Source of the DNA: Litomosoides sigmodontis
Lineage: Eukaryota > Nematoda > Chromadorea > Rhabditida > Onchocercidae
Reading direction: 5' to 3'
Assembly: GCA_963070105.1 (NCBI GenBank)
Contig: OY718807.1
Location: 7,211,483 to 7,275,482, forward strand
Length of the DNA stretch: 64,000 nt
Part shown: positions 41,601 to 54,263 of the stretch, in pieces
Position numbering within the stretch: position 1 is the stretch's first letter
How the letters are laid out: each line of letters starts with the position of its first letter
The notes under the pieces: model-generated
Databases searched by the model: none
What the model saw: only the letters and a program-made list of their open reading frames with translations
What the model was told of the DNA's origin: nothing
Program-made: the position numbers and the translations under genes

Positions 41601-43481
41601 TAACTAACTAATAATTTAATCATTTAATGTTTTAACAGTTACGTTTAAATTTTCACCAAATACGCTAATATATATGAATTTGTGGTCTGCGGATGGAATC
41701 GTTGATCCGTTAGTGGGCCTAACAACATTGCATTACAATTTTGTCGTATTTCGAGAAATAATTTTTCGACTAAATTTAATTTTTTCACTCCTTTCCTTAA
41801 ATGATACGCATGGAACTCATTAAGTAAGCCTTCGTTCTAGCCCTATGCGCTATGAAGTTAGATTAGATGTAATTGGCAGGGACAATGTTAGCTAAATTTA
41901 ACTTTGACTGCTTGAATGGAACAGAGACGTTATGCTTCCGCTCATTTAATTTCTCCTCAAGTAGCTTCTGAATATTTCAGGCTTTCCCGAAAAAAAAAAG
42001 ATTTAATATTTTTCAAAAATCTGAAATTGCAAATTTTGATCTCAATCATTGCTACAATTCTACAAACTTTGAAGCGAATTCTTTTTTCAAATAAATTCTA
42101 CCTGAATTGTCTTCCACGGTTACTATTTTGGAAAATATCATATTTTGAATGAATTCGTCATCATCTTGAGCCGTCTAATCCCCGAGGAATTCATTTGCAT
42201 TATCTCACCGATTTGCAGTCACTGAAAATTGTAAACGTTGCTGCAACCTGAAACACTTGATTTTTGCGTTGAAATTATTTTAGTTCATTTTATACTGTTA
42301 TGTTTTGAAAATTTAATTTAAAAAGTTAAGTTCATACATAGCACTTTTATTTACTATATTTTTCAATGTTATCCTTTTTTTCAAAAAATGGAAACCGCTA
42401 AGTCAATTATAATTTTTACGTGACTCCCACTACTTTCATCCTCACTTCCTGCGTCTATCGAAATTTTTGAAGAAATTCACTCCTCTAAATTGTTCAGGTA
42501 ACTACTAGTTTCTGTTAGCAGCAAAGAAAATAAGTTGCCTTCCTAAGATACTTCTAATTCTCACATTTTTTTGTAAAAATGAAATTTTTAAATAATCGAA
42601 ATTTCACCCAATCAAATTACGTAAATTTTATTACACATTGCTATCAATGTTTGATGGCTGTATTTTTTGGGAAAAAATTTTAACTTTCAAGCAAATTATA
42701 CTTTTGCGATGGCATTTTTTTCTTGTTATAGCAAATTAACATCGCTAAAATACTAAAAGCTTGCTAACATAGCATATTTAGAAGTTTTATTAACGAGTTG
42801 CTTAATGCTCACAAATTTACATAATCCATTAGCATTTTCCATCTTTTCCAAACATTCACACCTGTTTTTGCTAAAGCATTTTCCACAAATCATTAAATTA
42901 CTAATTAAGTGGAACCTTTTTTTAGCAAATAACGCATTGAAATTTATTGGAATTTTTTAGGCTTTTTCAAAATCTGAAACAGTTGAAGGTAATGAATGAA
43001 TTAATTAGCGCATGAAGTGAACTAATTAGTAATAGCAGCACTTTGTGCCGTAAAGTTGAAATATCTGTTGTGCATTTATTAACTAAATTATAGGAGGGAT
43101 ATTTTCATTTGGATGTGAAGCTAACTAAATGATGGCAAATTGTCCCACGAGGAATATTACACGATTTCCCACTGTCAAGTAACCCCTTAACCCATCGCTC
43201 TGTTTCCTGTCCTGTCAACTAATCTCTTATTTCATTTCGAAATCGAAATGCTACTGGCAGCAATAGTCGTTGTTGGTGTTGTTCTTGTCGCGGTTGTTGT
43301 TGTTGTTATGAAGTGATTCACGTAATTTTCAAATTGCAGGAATTGTCAGAATTTGAATTTCAAATTAAAGTCATTAAAAGCTATCAATTTATATTTCCTA
43401 TTTTTTTCACACATAAAAAGATAATAGATTTATTTGCTCTCACATTTGCAAAAGATCTTTGGAACTTTTGCAATTTACGCC

Positions 43482-43510
43482 AACTCTCTCTCTCTCTCTC
43501 TCTCTCTCTC
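43482..43510. repeat. (CT)n microsatellite
   Basis: CT dinucleotide tract. Similar interrupted CT tracts lie near 40567-40597, 40752-40768 and 48198-48214. Confidence 0.9.
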
Positions 43511-44178
43511 GTAATTTCGTAATTTCAATGTAGTCTAATAGAACAACCACACGAAGCAGTAATAAAAGTAATAATTAATTGTTTAAGTAAATGAATGAAT
43601 TTACAATAATGCTAATATTTACTATAATTATGGCAATGTTATGAGAAAATTTAGGAAAAAATAAATAAAAAGTTCAATTTTGGGAGATGTTTGATTGAAT
43701 TTGAAAATTGTTAGCAGCAGGAGATTGCCTATAACCACGCTCCACGACGAATCTTTTATTTGAATTGTTAAAATTAAATTTTACGGTCTTCAAAAATTCT
43801 TGCATTTCTCTCACTCTGAACACTTTTACTTTGTTGTAATTTTCCTCCATTCCCTCACTTTCATCTTATTATCTCTTAGCGATAAATAAAGTAATTTGCT
43901 ATCCCTCACTGTAGGTTGATGGAATTGGTAGCTTTTTTTTTCTTTTTCGTTTTGCATGAATTGAAGAGAGGTGAAGTTAGAATGGATGAATATCATCCTA
44001 TGCCTCCTGCCGAGTGTCAACAATGTTGTTGCGCTTAATGGCACAGTAGCACAGAACCGTTCAATCCCTTGTGATGGTACTCTAATTTACGCTACTGAAT
44101 TAGCTTTCATTCCAGGCACTCTTTTTCCTAGCATCAATTTAATCGTTTGAAATGAAATTTCACTGCATTCGTTGGCCA

Positions 44179-44263
44179 CATCTTCGTTCCTTCCTCTTCA
44201 TTGCCACTACTGTTTACAGTACAAGTAATTATTTTTGCACTTAATTAGCATTGTTCTTTTCCT
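44179..44263. repeat. Degenerate direct repeat, copy 1
   Basis: Starts CATCTTCGTTCC and ends TTGTTCTTTTCCT. It matches 44594-44686 with small insertions and substitutions, sharing TACTGTTTACA and AATTATTTTT in the same order. Confidence 0.75.
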
Positions 44264-44593
44264 ACCACACCAAATGGATTTGACGATATTTTAAGTGTAA
44301 TTAATTGCTGCGTGCTACTACGCGTTTTATCGTTCGTGATCGGACGAGGTAATTTTCGTCCACTTCGAAGAGGTAAACAAAGGAGAGGTTGAATGTAGCA
44401 AAAATTAGCAAGCGTTTTGTTTGTGCAGCAATGGTAATTTGGGAAAGGTGTGAAATACCTGTGAAACACAATCTTCAACATCTACTAATCATTAAAACGG
44501 TGCTGCTTACTACGACGAGATCTTTGTTTACACAATTACAGTTTGAGTAAATAGGTAAGTTAGTAATTCATTTCTGAGCTATCACTATCAATA

Positions 44594-44686
44594 CATCTTC
44601 GTTCCGTTCCTAATCATCCTCCATTACCGCTACTGTTTACAATGCATTTAATTATTTTTACATTTAATTAACACTGTTCTTTTCCT
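44594..44686. repeat. Degenerate direct repeat, copy 2
   Basis: Second copy of the element at 44179-44263, same orientation, about 415 bp downstream. Confidence 0.75.
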
Positions 44687-46313
44687 TGAGGGAAATTACT
44701 TTTGAGATGAATGAAAGTGTTAAAGTTGAATGAATTTAGGTCTATTAGCATTAAATTACTAAATTACTACTCATTGTTCTTTCACCATTTTACACTTTTG
44801 AATTATTTTCAAGAAATAATGATAAATATTTTAAATATAATTTAAAAATTTTTGTGAAATATTTTCAAATAATGAACATATAAATTACATTGATTTGTTG
44901 CTGATCATTTACAAAATCTTTTTATCGTGCAAGAATTTTTTTAGCTTAATAGATTTAGATATATATTAGTAAATTTCACCTATTTACGTCGCTCAACAAA
45001 ATTTTTTTAAAATTCTAAAATTGTATAGTAATTCTAGGAGTCCCTTTTTTCTTCTTTTTTTTTCAAAAAAAAAGTATAAGCGGTCGTTTATACATTAATA
45101 GTTCGTTTTATTAAATGCCTACAAAAACAGGTGGCCTAATTTAACAGATAAAGTACTTACCGTTCATCATGGATTGCCATTGCTCTATCACTTAGCATTA
45201 GCTAAAAGTGTTAGTTGTCCTTTCATAATTTTTTTTTGCTAATATTCCATTCATTTCCTGCTAATTTAATAAACTGAGAATTCATTAGCAATTCCATTTG
45301 TTCAATTTTCACAACAATTTAGCATCGGTCATCTAATTATGGGAGGTAAATTTCTGTCGCTATTTCATGCAAAAAATGGTTCTATCGGTAGTAGCTAATT
45401 AATTGGTCAAGTTAAAGCATTGATTTGTACAATTCTGCGTTAGTTGATCTATTTCAATTATTGATTAATACGAGAAAATCCTCTTTTAAATTCTTCTCCA
45501 TGAATTAAATTTCTCGTTTCAAATTATTTCGAAGTTAATCACTTGGTAACCATTAATCATCGGTTGATGATGAATCTGTCACTTATAATGTCTTTACCGA
45601 TATTTCATTCATCCAATTCCGCATCATACCTTTCCTCCTTCTATAACCATTTCTCTCCTCGTCCACTTTAATTTCTTATCTAGTAAATTTCACTTGTCGT
45701 CATTTATTTCATGATATTTATGTGACTGAAAATTTAATATCAGTCCTGCAATAAAGCTTGTAAAGTATACATTGGTCGCAACCCAGGAAAGTAGCGTTAG
45801 CTAAGTGCAGAAAAGTATTTTGAAAGTTGAAACGATAAAATTGAAATAAATGAAAATTATATTACATCGTGCGGTCAGTTAATCCAGCACCGCCCATTAT
45901 TAAATGAGAATGTCCAGATGATCACAATCAAAGGTTACCGATTCAGCAGTATTTAATTAAGAGACAAAACTCATTTCTTTTTGATTTTCGGAGCAGGTGG
46001 AAATTTATTCAAGTGAAAACAAAAATGACAAAAACAATTAAATGAAGTAAAATTCAAAATCAGAGACGTTAAGTGCTATTAAGCTACGGAACTTAATATT
46101 CAGTCATAGCATGGAACGATTTTGTGTTTGCACTGAAATAGCTATTAATTGAGTATGCTATTTGAAGTAACAAATAGTACGATTCCACTTTTGTTTCTTT
46201 CGTTTAAAAAAAACGAAATTTGTAATTTGAAATTCTAATGGAAGTAGGATTGCTGATTGATACTTCAAATACTTTTCTCTCTTTATCATTATAAAAATTG
46301 TGACGCTATGTTA

Positions 46314-46392
46314 TTATACATTATCATTATCATTATCGTTATCATTATCATTATCATCATTATCACTATCGCTATCATTATCATCATTAAAC
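46314..46392. repeat. (TCATTA)n-type microsatellite
   Basis: Tract of TCATTA units with scattered TCG and TCA variants. It produces an Ile-rich artefactual frame. Confidence 0.9.
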
Positions 46393-49298
46393 AGCAGCAT
46401 TTCTCGCCTCAAAATGAAAATTACAGTAAAATGATTTTTCAATATATTTATTCGTTGCTAAATGCAAAAAACAGCATTGAAATTCATTCATCACACAGCA
46501 TCGTCTAATAAGAGTGTAATTAATCAACTAATTAATAAGCGGACGCATGAGCTAATTATTGATAGTTAATTAAATAATTAGCATTCTAATACAATTCCAC
46601 TTGTATTTTAACACAGCATTATTGATAATTAACTAATAAACCATCTGCTTATAACCATTAATCTCGTATTTTGTTGAGAAATAAGCTTAAGCAAAAATAT
46701 AAATGAAAATGATTTATTAATTTTTCAAAATTTACCGACCGTAATCAACTAATTAATTAACTGTTAATAAATTTCATTCATCACTTCACCAATGTTTTTG
46801 CTTACTCCTTAAGGCACTTAATTGATAGCGCCGAATTAATTTGTTGAGTAGCAATCGAAATACCTCGCATTTTTCGCCGTCATCTTGAAAAGGCTTAAAC
46901 CTCTCTCCTCATTCCCTCTCAATTCATCGGCAAATGACCCGTACCTGTCTATCAGTCTCATTCTATCCCTTCTTTAGTCCATATGTTTTGACTAATTACA
47001 GTATCAGATGTTAAATATTTGGGACACAATACCCAATAATTATCTCTCTCCCTCTCTCCCTCTCCCTGTCTAATTATCTTCAGTTGTAGTCGGAATTGTT
47101 GGAGGAAAATTGGATGAAACAAATTATCAATTATTTACAACCAATCTTTCCCTACGCTTATCTTTACTTTTTATTCATTTAATTTTTTGCCATATGTTTG
47201 TTGCATAAACGACAAGTTCAAAATTTCGTTTTTTTTTTTAAAGAATAGAAAATGAAATTAAATATGAATCAGCTTTTTGGTTAAAATTTTAAACTTTTTC
47301 CATCTTTTTCCAAATAAACAAATTTTTCTTATCATCAAATCAGTTATTTGGGAAAAAATGAACTAATTAAGCAAATAATTACTTTAATACAAATTGAAGA
47401 CGTTAATGATTAAAAATGTTATGTATGAATTTGAATTTTTAAATTAAATTTTCAGACTAAAATTTCATTGTAAAATTTTCCGCGCAAAACGTTCAGAATT
47501 CATTCTTTATAAATCAGTTTTCTTAAAAAAAGGAAAAAACGAAAAAGATGTAAAATTTTGGATTTTTTACAGCAAATGTTGAATAAATTATAAATTAAAA
47601 AAATTGCGATTTGATGGCTTCATTTTTTTCACCGAATTTTTTTAAACTATCGCTTAAAAATCACAATAACATTTCTGCCTGAATGATTTTTTTTGCCATT
47701 TTCATCAGTAACCTTTAGGTAGCTATTTGGTGTGCTTTCACTATTCTTCCCGAAGCTCTGAGTGGGTGGGTCAAAGGTCAAATGGACAATTGCAATTGTA
47801 TAGTAGGCAGTTGTAGTTTCAGCCTAGCCACACCACACTTTCATTACTTCAACGCGCTGCCATCTCATTAATTTCAATTTTACTTTTAAATTTCATGCTG
47901 AAGATAGGAAGAATTTTCCATCCAAGCATTTCACAAAAAGTGTCTTAATTCATTTGAAATTCTGTGCAGGAATGTGCGTGATTTCTGTAGCAATAAATGA
48001 ATTCTATTAAAAATTCCAAATAATCGCAACGAAAAATTTCACTAACAAAAGAAATGAAAGCAACGATGCACCTCAAAATTAGCATTTTCACGTAAAGTTC
48101 GATCAATTTTGTTAAATTTATTTTGAACGATGCAATTACTATTTCTTGTACGATTGTTGAAATTTATAGATAAGTTTTGCTATTTAACCTTTCCCCCTCT
48201 CTCTCTCTCTCTCCTCTCCCCCTCCTCCTTCACCACACCTCTGCGTTCCTCTCTCTTCCCTTCGCTGTGAAAAAAAACGATGATTTTTCCGCATGTAATA
48301 ATTCCTCTCCGCTTCCCTCCTCATTTTCAACTGTGAAAGAAATGGTTAAATATGGCCGTGTTGGGTGGAAGGTCACTGAGGTATGCAACAGGTAGGTACT
48401 GTTGGACAGTACGAAAGAAGTGATTTTTGAGGTAATGGAAGGGAAGGGAGGAATCTTTTGTGCGATCCTTCTTGTCCCACTTCATTCATTCGTTCTGAGT
48501 GAAATTTCCTGAATATCTCTCCAGCAATCGTTCGCCGCTCCAATTGAAGTAGGCACGTACGATTACTTCATTTCAGATATGCAAATTTTCTTCACTTTTT
48601 TTCATAAGAGGCTGAAACTGGAACGAAATTGAAAAAATGAAATTGAATAAGAAGTAGAGTTGAATGAACTATGTGGCTGTTCAAATTCTCATAAATATTT
48701 TATGTTTCACTTTTTGTTTACAATTTGTCAAAAGCATACGTTTACTGATTTTAATATAATTATTTTTTAAATTTTAGTTTCAAAATATTTCTTCTCCCGA
48801 CAACAACGCATGCATAAAAAGCTAAGTCTTTCCATCTCCATTCCCTTCAACTCATCCAATCAATGGAATTATTGAATTTCTAGCAAATCCTATTCGTCCT
48901 TACCTTCTTTTTCCATTTTATTTTCAAATTTCAAAATATTTGATGAAGATTTTGAAATTTTTTTTAAAGAAACCCCAAATAAACGAGTAAATTTCGTTTA
49001 AAGAATTTTAACTTTATATGAATTTTGCAATTTTTTATGTGAATTACGGTAAAACATATTTGATCGGGTAAAAAATTTTGAAACAGAATTTATGATATCA
49101 CTGAAGGTTCCCTGATTTTATTCAAATTTTCCTTTTCAATCACTAATTTTAATTCACTTAATTTACTACAACGCTCTCACTCCTTTGTCGTTTTCCAATC
49201 GAACGATTACATTTCAAACGAGAGCAGGCAAAAGCGGAAAGTGAAGATTTGACGGAAGCGAAGTATTTCAGAATTTTCCGTTCCAATAGGACATTTCC

Positions 49299-50547
49299 AT
49301 GATGTGGTCACAGATGTCCATGTTAGTACTAATTGCGGCGACATTAAAGGCATTCACGGTGCTACCGTACGTACAAATTGATTTTGTCCACTATTTCAGA
49401 CTAGCACAGTGCGATGCGAAATGTGCTGAAAAGGTAATTAACTTTCAGACTAAACTAATGGGTGAAGAACAATAGCATGACACCACTAATTAACAATAAT
49501 TATTAATTGATAAATGATATAGTAACAATAACAATAATATTAATAATAGTGATGATAACAATAACAATAATAGTAAACAAGCTGGTTAATTAATTAATTA
49601 GTCAATTGATTTTTCCCTTTGAGAGAATGTTATGTTGTACGTCTTTTGAAATGAAATCATTTCTTTTAAGAAATGAACTAATTCGGGACGAATAAAGGAT
49701 AATGGATTATGCTTCATTTTAGAAGGATTAATTATTTCAATTTAATTCTTAGACTGTTGTATCGGTTGAAAGTGTGAAATGTATTGTTAATTTAATTAAC
49801 ACTATAGCATTTAAAGATTGAAGTTAGTTTGCTTCAGTGATAACAAAAAAGTAAGTTACATACTTTTTTCCAATCAATGATATTTTGATTTCCCTCATAC
49901 CTTTCAACAGTCAACATTGAATGAAGGAAATTTTTTTCAAAAAAAAAAACATTTATTTCAAAATAATTATTAGAGGAGGTTATTTGAAAGGAAAGAAAAG
50001 AAAATGAAATTGCACGTTTGAAAATTTCTTGTCAAACTATTAAATTTTTACAACAATTTGGTATTTCAATTGTAACATTCGAATTGATAAAAATTAATTT
50101 CATGCGAATTCATTTCAAATATTTTTCGAATGGCTACCTGCTGTTCTCTTTTTCCTTAACAAAATTAATTTCACTGACAAATTTCAGTACTCGAAATCGA
50201 TCAAACGTCGCTTAAATGATGGAACATTTATGAAATATTATGGAAATGATGGCGAACACTACAAACTTGTTTGTTATTAGAAATTATGATTTTTTCATTG
50301 CTTTTAAAATTTCAAATAAAATCATTCAAAATTAAAATATTCAATTGATATTAACGATTGCTTGTACGTTTGAGAGAAACCATTTGTTTCGCTCTTTTTT
50401 CATCCTTAAATGGGACGAAACAATTGTGGGAAAAAGCAATTTAGTTAGGCACTCGTGCGATGCGAAAATACTTCTTCGTACGACCGAAAGTCTTTAATAC
50501 AAAAAGAAAAAAAAAAGAGTGAAAAGCTTTCTTGTTTTCAGTTTTTC

Positions 50548-50589
<42 letters not shown>

Positions 50590-53500
50590 TCTAATTTTAT
50601 TTTAGCCACAATTTCAATTTCAATTTTTCCATAATTACAAATCATTTCCAGTTATTTTACGCTATCGTTGAGTGACTTAGATAATGCAAAAGTTTAGCTG
50701 AGTGTTTCGAAATTAGCAAATTTGGAAGTTTAGCTGTGTGTTTCAAAAATTAGCAAATTTGGCAATCGCTAGAGATAGTAGTATTTATAAAAGTGATAAA
50801 GTGAAAAATTGAAATTTCATATGAAATGATTCTTTTTGTGATATAATTGCAGTGTGCAGCGGGTTGTCATCGACGTCGTATAACTGCGACACGCGGAAAA
50901 AATGGTACGACAAATGCGCTAATGACAGGCATACAATTTTTAATGGATACTAATGCACATGCAGGTAAAAGTTGAAGTTTATTAAGGTAAATTAACTTTT
51001 AAAAGGTTGAATTGAAAAAAAACTCCAGTGCTACCTGCTATGTGAAGCACAAATGTAAATTATTGCATCATTTTTCTTGAGTGGGAAATTTTAAACTAAT
51101 TTGCACAAATTTATTTCGCAAATAAACAATGACTGTAGTAAGCAAATAATTTTACTTCATTTTCAGAAATTAGCTATAACAAATAAAAAATATGCAAATA
51201 GCCTTCATTGAAAATTTCAAAAAATTAAACATTTTCCACGTTAGCGAGGAATTTTTAATCTTTTAATTTAATGTATGAAATTTTAATTAATTAATGCAAA
51301 AAGCGTTTCGTCTTAGAATATTTTGCAATATTTCAGGTCGCAGTGAGCATTCACCGATTAAAAGTGTTCAGTTAGGTTGCATGGATGTTGTGACGTCGTA
51401 TGAGTCTGGCGATTCGGAGGATACAATCGACGGCTTAATTTTTGTAAATCTCAATGAAACGGAGCAATATCCGATACGGTACATTGTACAGTGGAAGCAA
51501 CGGACGTACGGTGGTAGTCCGACCGAAGAGAACGGTTGGATTACTGCTTCGGTTTGTTAAAATTTCATGAAATTCTTTCTAATAATATTATTATCAGTAG
51601 TACTATCATTGTTGTTATCATTGTTGTCACTTTATTATTACTCTTATTGTTATTACAAATTTTTAATTATTCTTATTATTATTAATTAAATTATTACCAG
51701 TAGTGACTGAGAATCTGTGAATTTTCGAATTCATTTTGCAGGGATAATTTTCATATTTGAGTAAAGTGAACTGTCAACTTTTCAGATTGAATCAGAGCCA
51801 ATATTCAAAGTAGAGAGTATGGTGCCAGTAATGCAGTACAGATTTATGGTAACTGCTATTGGCCCCGATGGACGTCTCGGTGGCCCAGTAATGAGCGACT
51901 GGACACAATCATTATCGATTGATGAAAAACCACGTACACCTGGTAATTGAGGATAAACCTTTATTCCCATTGTTATTTGAAAATAGGAGAAAATTAGGGC
52001 GAGCAAAAGAAAGAGAAAAAAACGAAAACCAACAAAACATATACTTATGATTTAATTTCAAATTTGACTTTCACTTTTTCACATATTTCTTTCTTAAAAT
52101 TAAAGAAAAAAAAAGTCCCTGCGAAAAGGCGAATGCCTATTAATTGCTCTTTACATCGGTCGTTTAATGCTTTTTTTTCCTTCTGTTTCTGTGAAGACAT
52201 TATTCGCTCATTGATCATTTGCTCCGAAATATATCTTTTACAAAATAAAAAATAAAAGAGCGAAAGAACTCTTCACGACAGTTTCATTCATTGCTTTCTT
52301 TGCTTTCAGTTAATATACCCTTTTTTTAGCAATTTTAAAATCAATTTAGCAATTGAAGATCTTCAAATTTTTAGTAGAAATATTTTCTGGAATTTACAGC
52401 ACTGCCTGTTTAATTTATTCTTCATTTGTCTCATTCCCATTTTTCTTTCCTATCTATCTTTCGTTCTCACATTTATTCGAAAGTGTTGTAATTAAGCATA
52501 AAAAATCGTAGAAATTTTAAAATAACTAAATTTTAAAAATTCATAAAATTTTTTTTTTTTGCTGTGGTTGGACCAATGGTGATAACAACACAGTACAATA
52601 ATGATGATGGCCTATGCGCATTAGTTAAATGGTACCATTCATCGTATCAGCGTGAACTATCACCGGATATTTCGGATGATACGTTTGGTAGCTGTCATTA
52701 CAGTATTACCGTAATTAATAAAACTTCACAGCAAACTGTACTATTTACATTGGTTAGTGTGAAATCTTAAAAATCTAAGAATGTAAAAGAAAATGTCTTT
52801 AATTTTTAACATAAAATTAAAATTTTTTTTAAAACAACGAAACATTTTACAAATCTGCAAAATTATTCAAATTACTTATGCATTTCAATAATCTAAAATT
52901 AATTCCTAACTTCCCAATTTTATGGCTTATCATACAATTTGATAATACTTAATTTAAAACTCATTTAAAATTAAGTATACATTTTCAAGTACCGCTCATT
53001 TCTGATACGCATAGCTCCTTTAGGATAATGGTAATGGTATTTTACTGCCAAATCTACAATTTTCAACCGAATATTTCGTAGCTGTCCGATCGATCCCATC
53101 AGAAGTGATAGATTCATCATTGTCACATCAAAGGAATGCGTCACACGTCGGTGACACAACTCTCCTATTGGAACAAAAATTTTTGACACCGCGGTGTAGT
53201 GAAGTATTTGGTTCAGGAAGTCTCGAGTGTGGTAAGTGTTTTTGCAAATCGCACTATGTTTACAAATCAACAGAATCAAATACAAAACAAAATTGTGTGT
53301 GCCAATGAAAGTTATGCTTAAAATACAAGTTTACAATGTTTACAAATCACATGTTACTTAATAACATCGATTAATTAATTCGTTTAATTAGTGCAAATAA
53401 TTATTTGCAATTTTTATTATTAGCACCTGAACCAGTTAAAAGTATGGAAGCAATAGTAAGTGCTAATGGATCAGTGAACATTCAATGGATACCATCAACT

Positions 53501-54263
53501 GATCCAAATGCTATCTTAGTTTATCAATTACTTTATCGATCGTTAACAAATCACTATGATTGCAACAACGATCCTTCAAGCATTTATGTCAATGCGGTCA
53601 GTTATTTTAAATTGTTCAACGTGTGATCAATCGATCGATCGATAATTTCGAATATTATTTTAGGCAATTAAAGGTCATTTCGAATAAACATAGCCTCCTT
53701 ATCTTTATGCACACAACCTATTGCAAAGCAAACTCATTTCAAATTTTTAGCGCTTAGAAGAGAAAAAAGTTGAAAACTTTTTGCTAATATCAATTTAAAA
53801 TTTAAGGAAGTGGAAGGGTTTGGGTATTGTTAATAATTTACTGATGTCTAAGTTTTATATGCAGCGACACATTACATTCTTGTGTTACGGTAAGGGGAAA
53901 TTTACAGTAAGCTGCAAATATGTGTGATGTCGCAACTGTGGTACATTTTAGGACGAAATTTTCATTTATTTTAAGGGTTCAACAAGCGCAACAATACAAT
54001 TACCTGGTCGAACACATTGCGAATATTCCATCAAATTAATCAATTACGATCTAATTGGACGTGAAGCAAGTACCGAAGTAATTGTTTGGTATCGTCCCGA
54101 TGTATTCAATTCCAATTTAATTTATATTTATCCTATTGTACTGCTAATTTCAGCTGTTATTTTATTAAAATGTTGCATGTGTTTGTGTTGCTCAAATGGC
54201 GCAAATAATCATTCAGTCCTTTTGTCAAGTTGTAACGAAAAAGGCACCGTAACAATTGTATGA
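49299..54263 (+). CDS. Secreted/type I membrane protein with fibronectin type III-like domains
   Basis: Exons 49299-49433, 50853-50964, 51337-51551, 51786-51942, about 52562-52752, 53024-53231, 53424-53596, 53976-54263; 492 residues. An in-frame TAG precedes the first ATG. A hydrophobic N-terminus (MSMLVLIAATLKAFTVLPYV) looks like a signal peptide, followed by a short Cys cluster (CDAKCAEKCAAGC). Beta-strand repeats of FnIII character follow: YIVQWKQRTYGG with YRFMVTAIGPDGRLGGP; CALVKWYHSSYQ with FSTEYFVAVRSIP; VNIQWIPSTDPN with CEYSIKLINYDLIGREAS. One C-terminal transmembrane segment (about 445-464, IYIYPIVLLISAVILLKCC) precedes a short Cys-rich tail. The Cys box plus FnIII order recalls anosmin/KAL-1-like adhesion proteins, but I cannot confirm orthology. 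The acceptor of exon 5 lacks AG (see findings). Confidence 0.84.
50548..50588. repeat. Compound (CT)n(CA)n microsatellite
   Basis: CT tract joined to a CA tract in the first intron of the FnIII gene. Confidence 0.93.

Larger units (their letters stand above)
38148..49298. other. Gene desert with low-complexity DNA and repeats
   Basis: About 11 kb on both strands without a frame that splices into a recognisable protein. It is dominated by A/T runs and TTAATTAA-type strings, CT tracts, a TCATTA tract, one degenerate direct repeat pair and one GC-rich palindrome. It could be intergenic or an intron of an unrecognised gene. Confidence 0.5.

Noticed and set aside
46257..46508. Ile-rich + strand frame
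   Set aside because: Product of the TCATTA-type microsatellite.
48177..48395. 72-codon + strand frame rich in Ser, Leu and Pro
   Set aside because: Driven by CT-rich low-complexity DNA; no domain or matching exons.
38148..49298. Abundant TTAATTA-type strings as homeodomain binding clusters
   Set aside because: Such strings are equally frequent throughout this AT-rich window, so they carry no specific signal.
53627..53645. Short ATCG repeat in an FnIII-gene intron as a possible regulatory site
   Set aside because: Only about four units; nothing else supports function.
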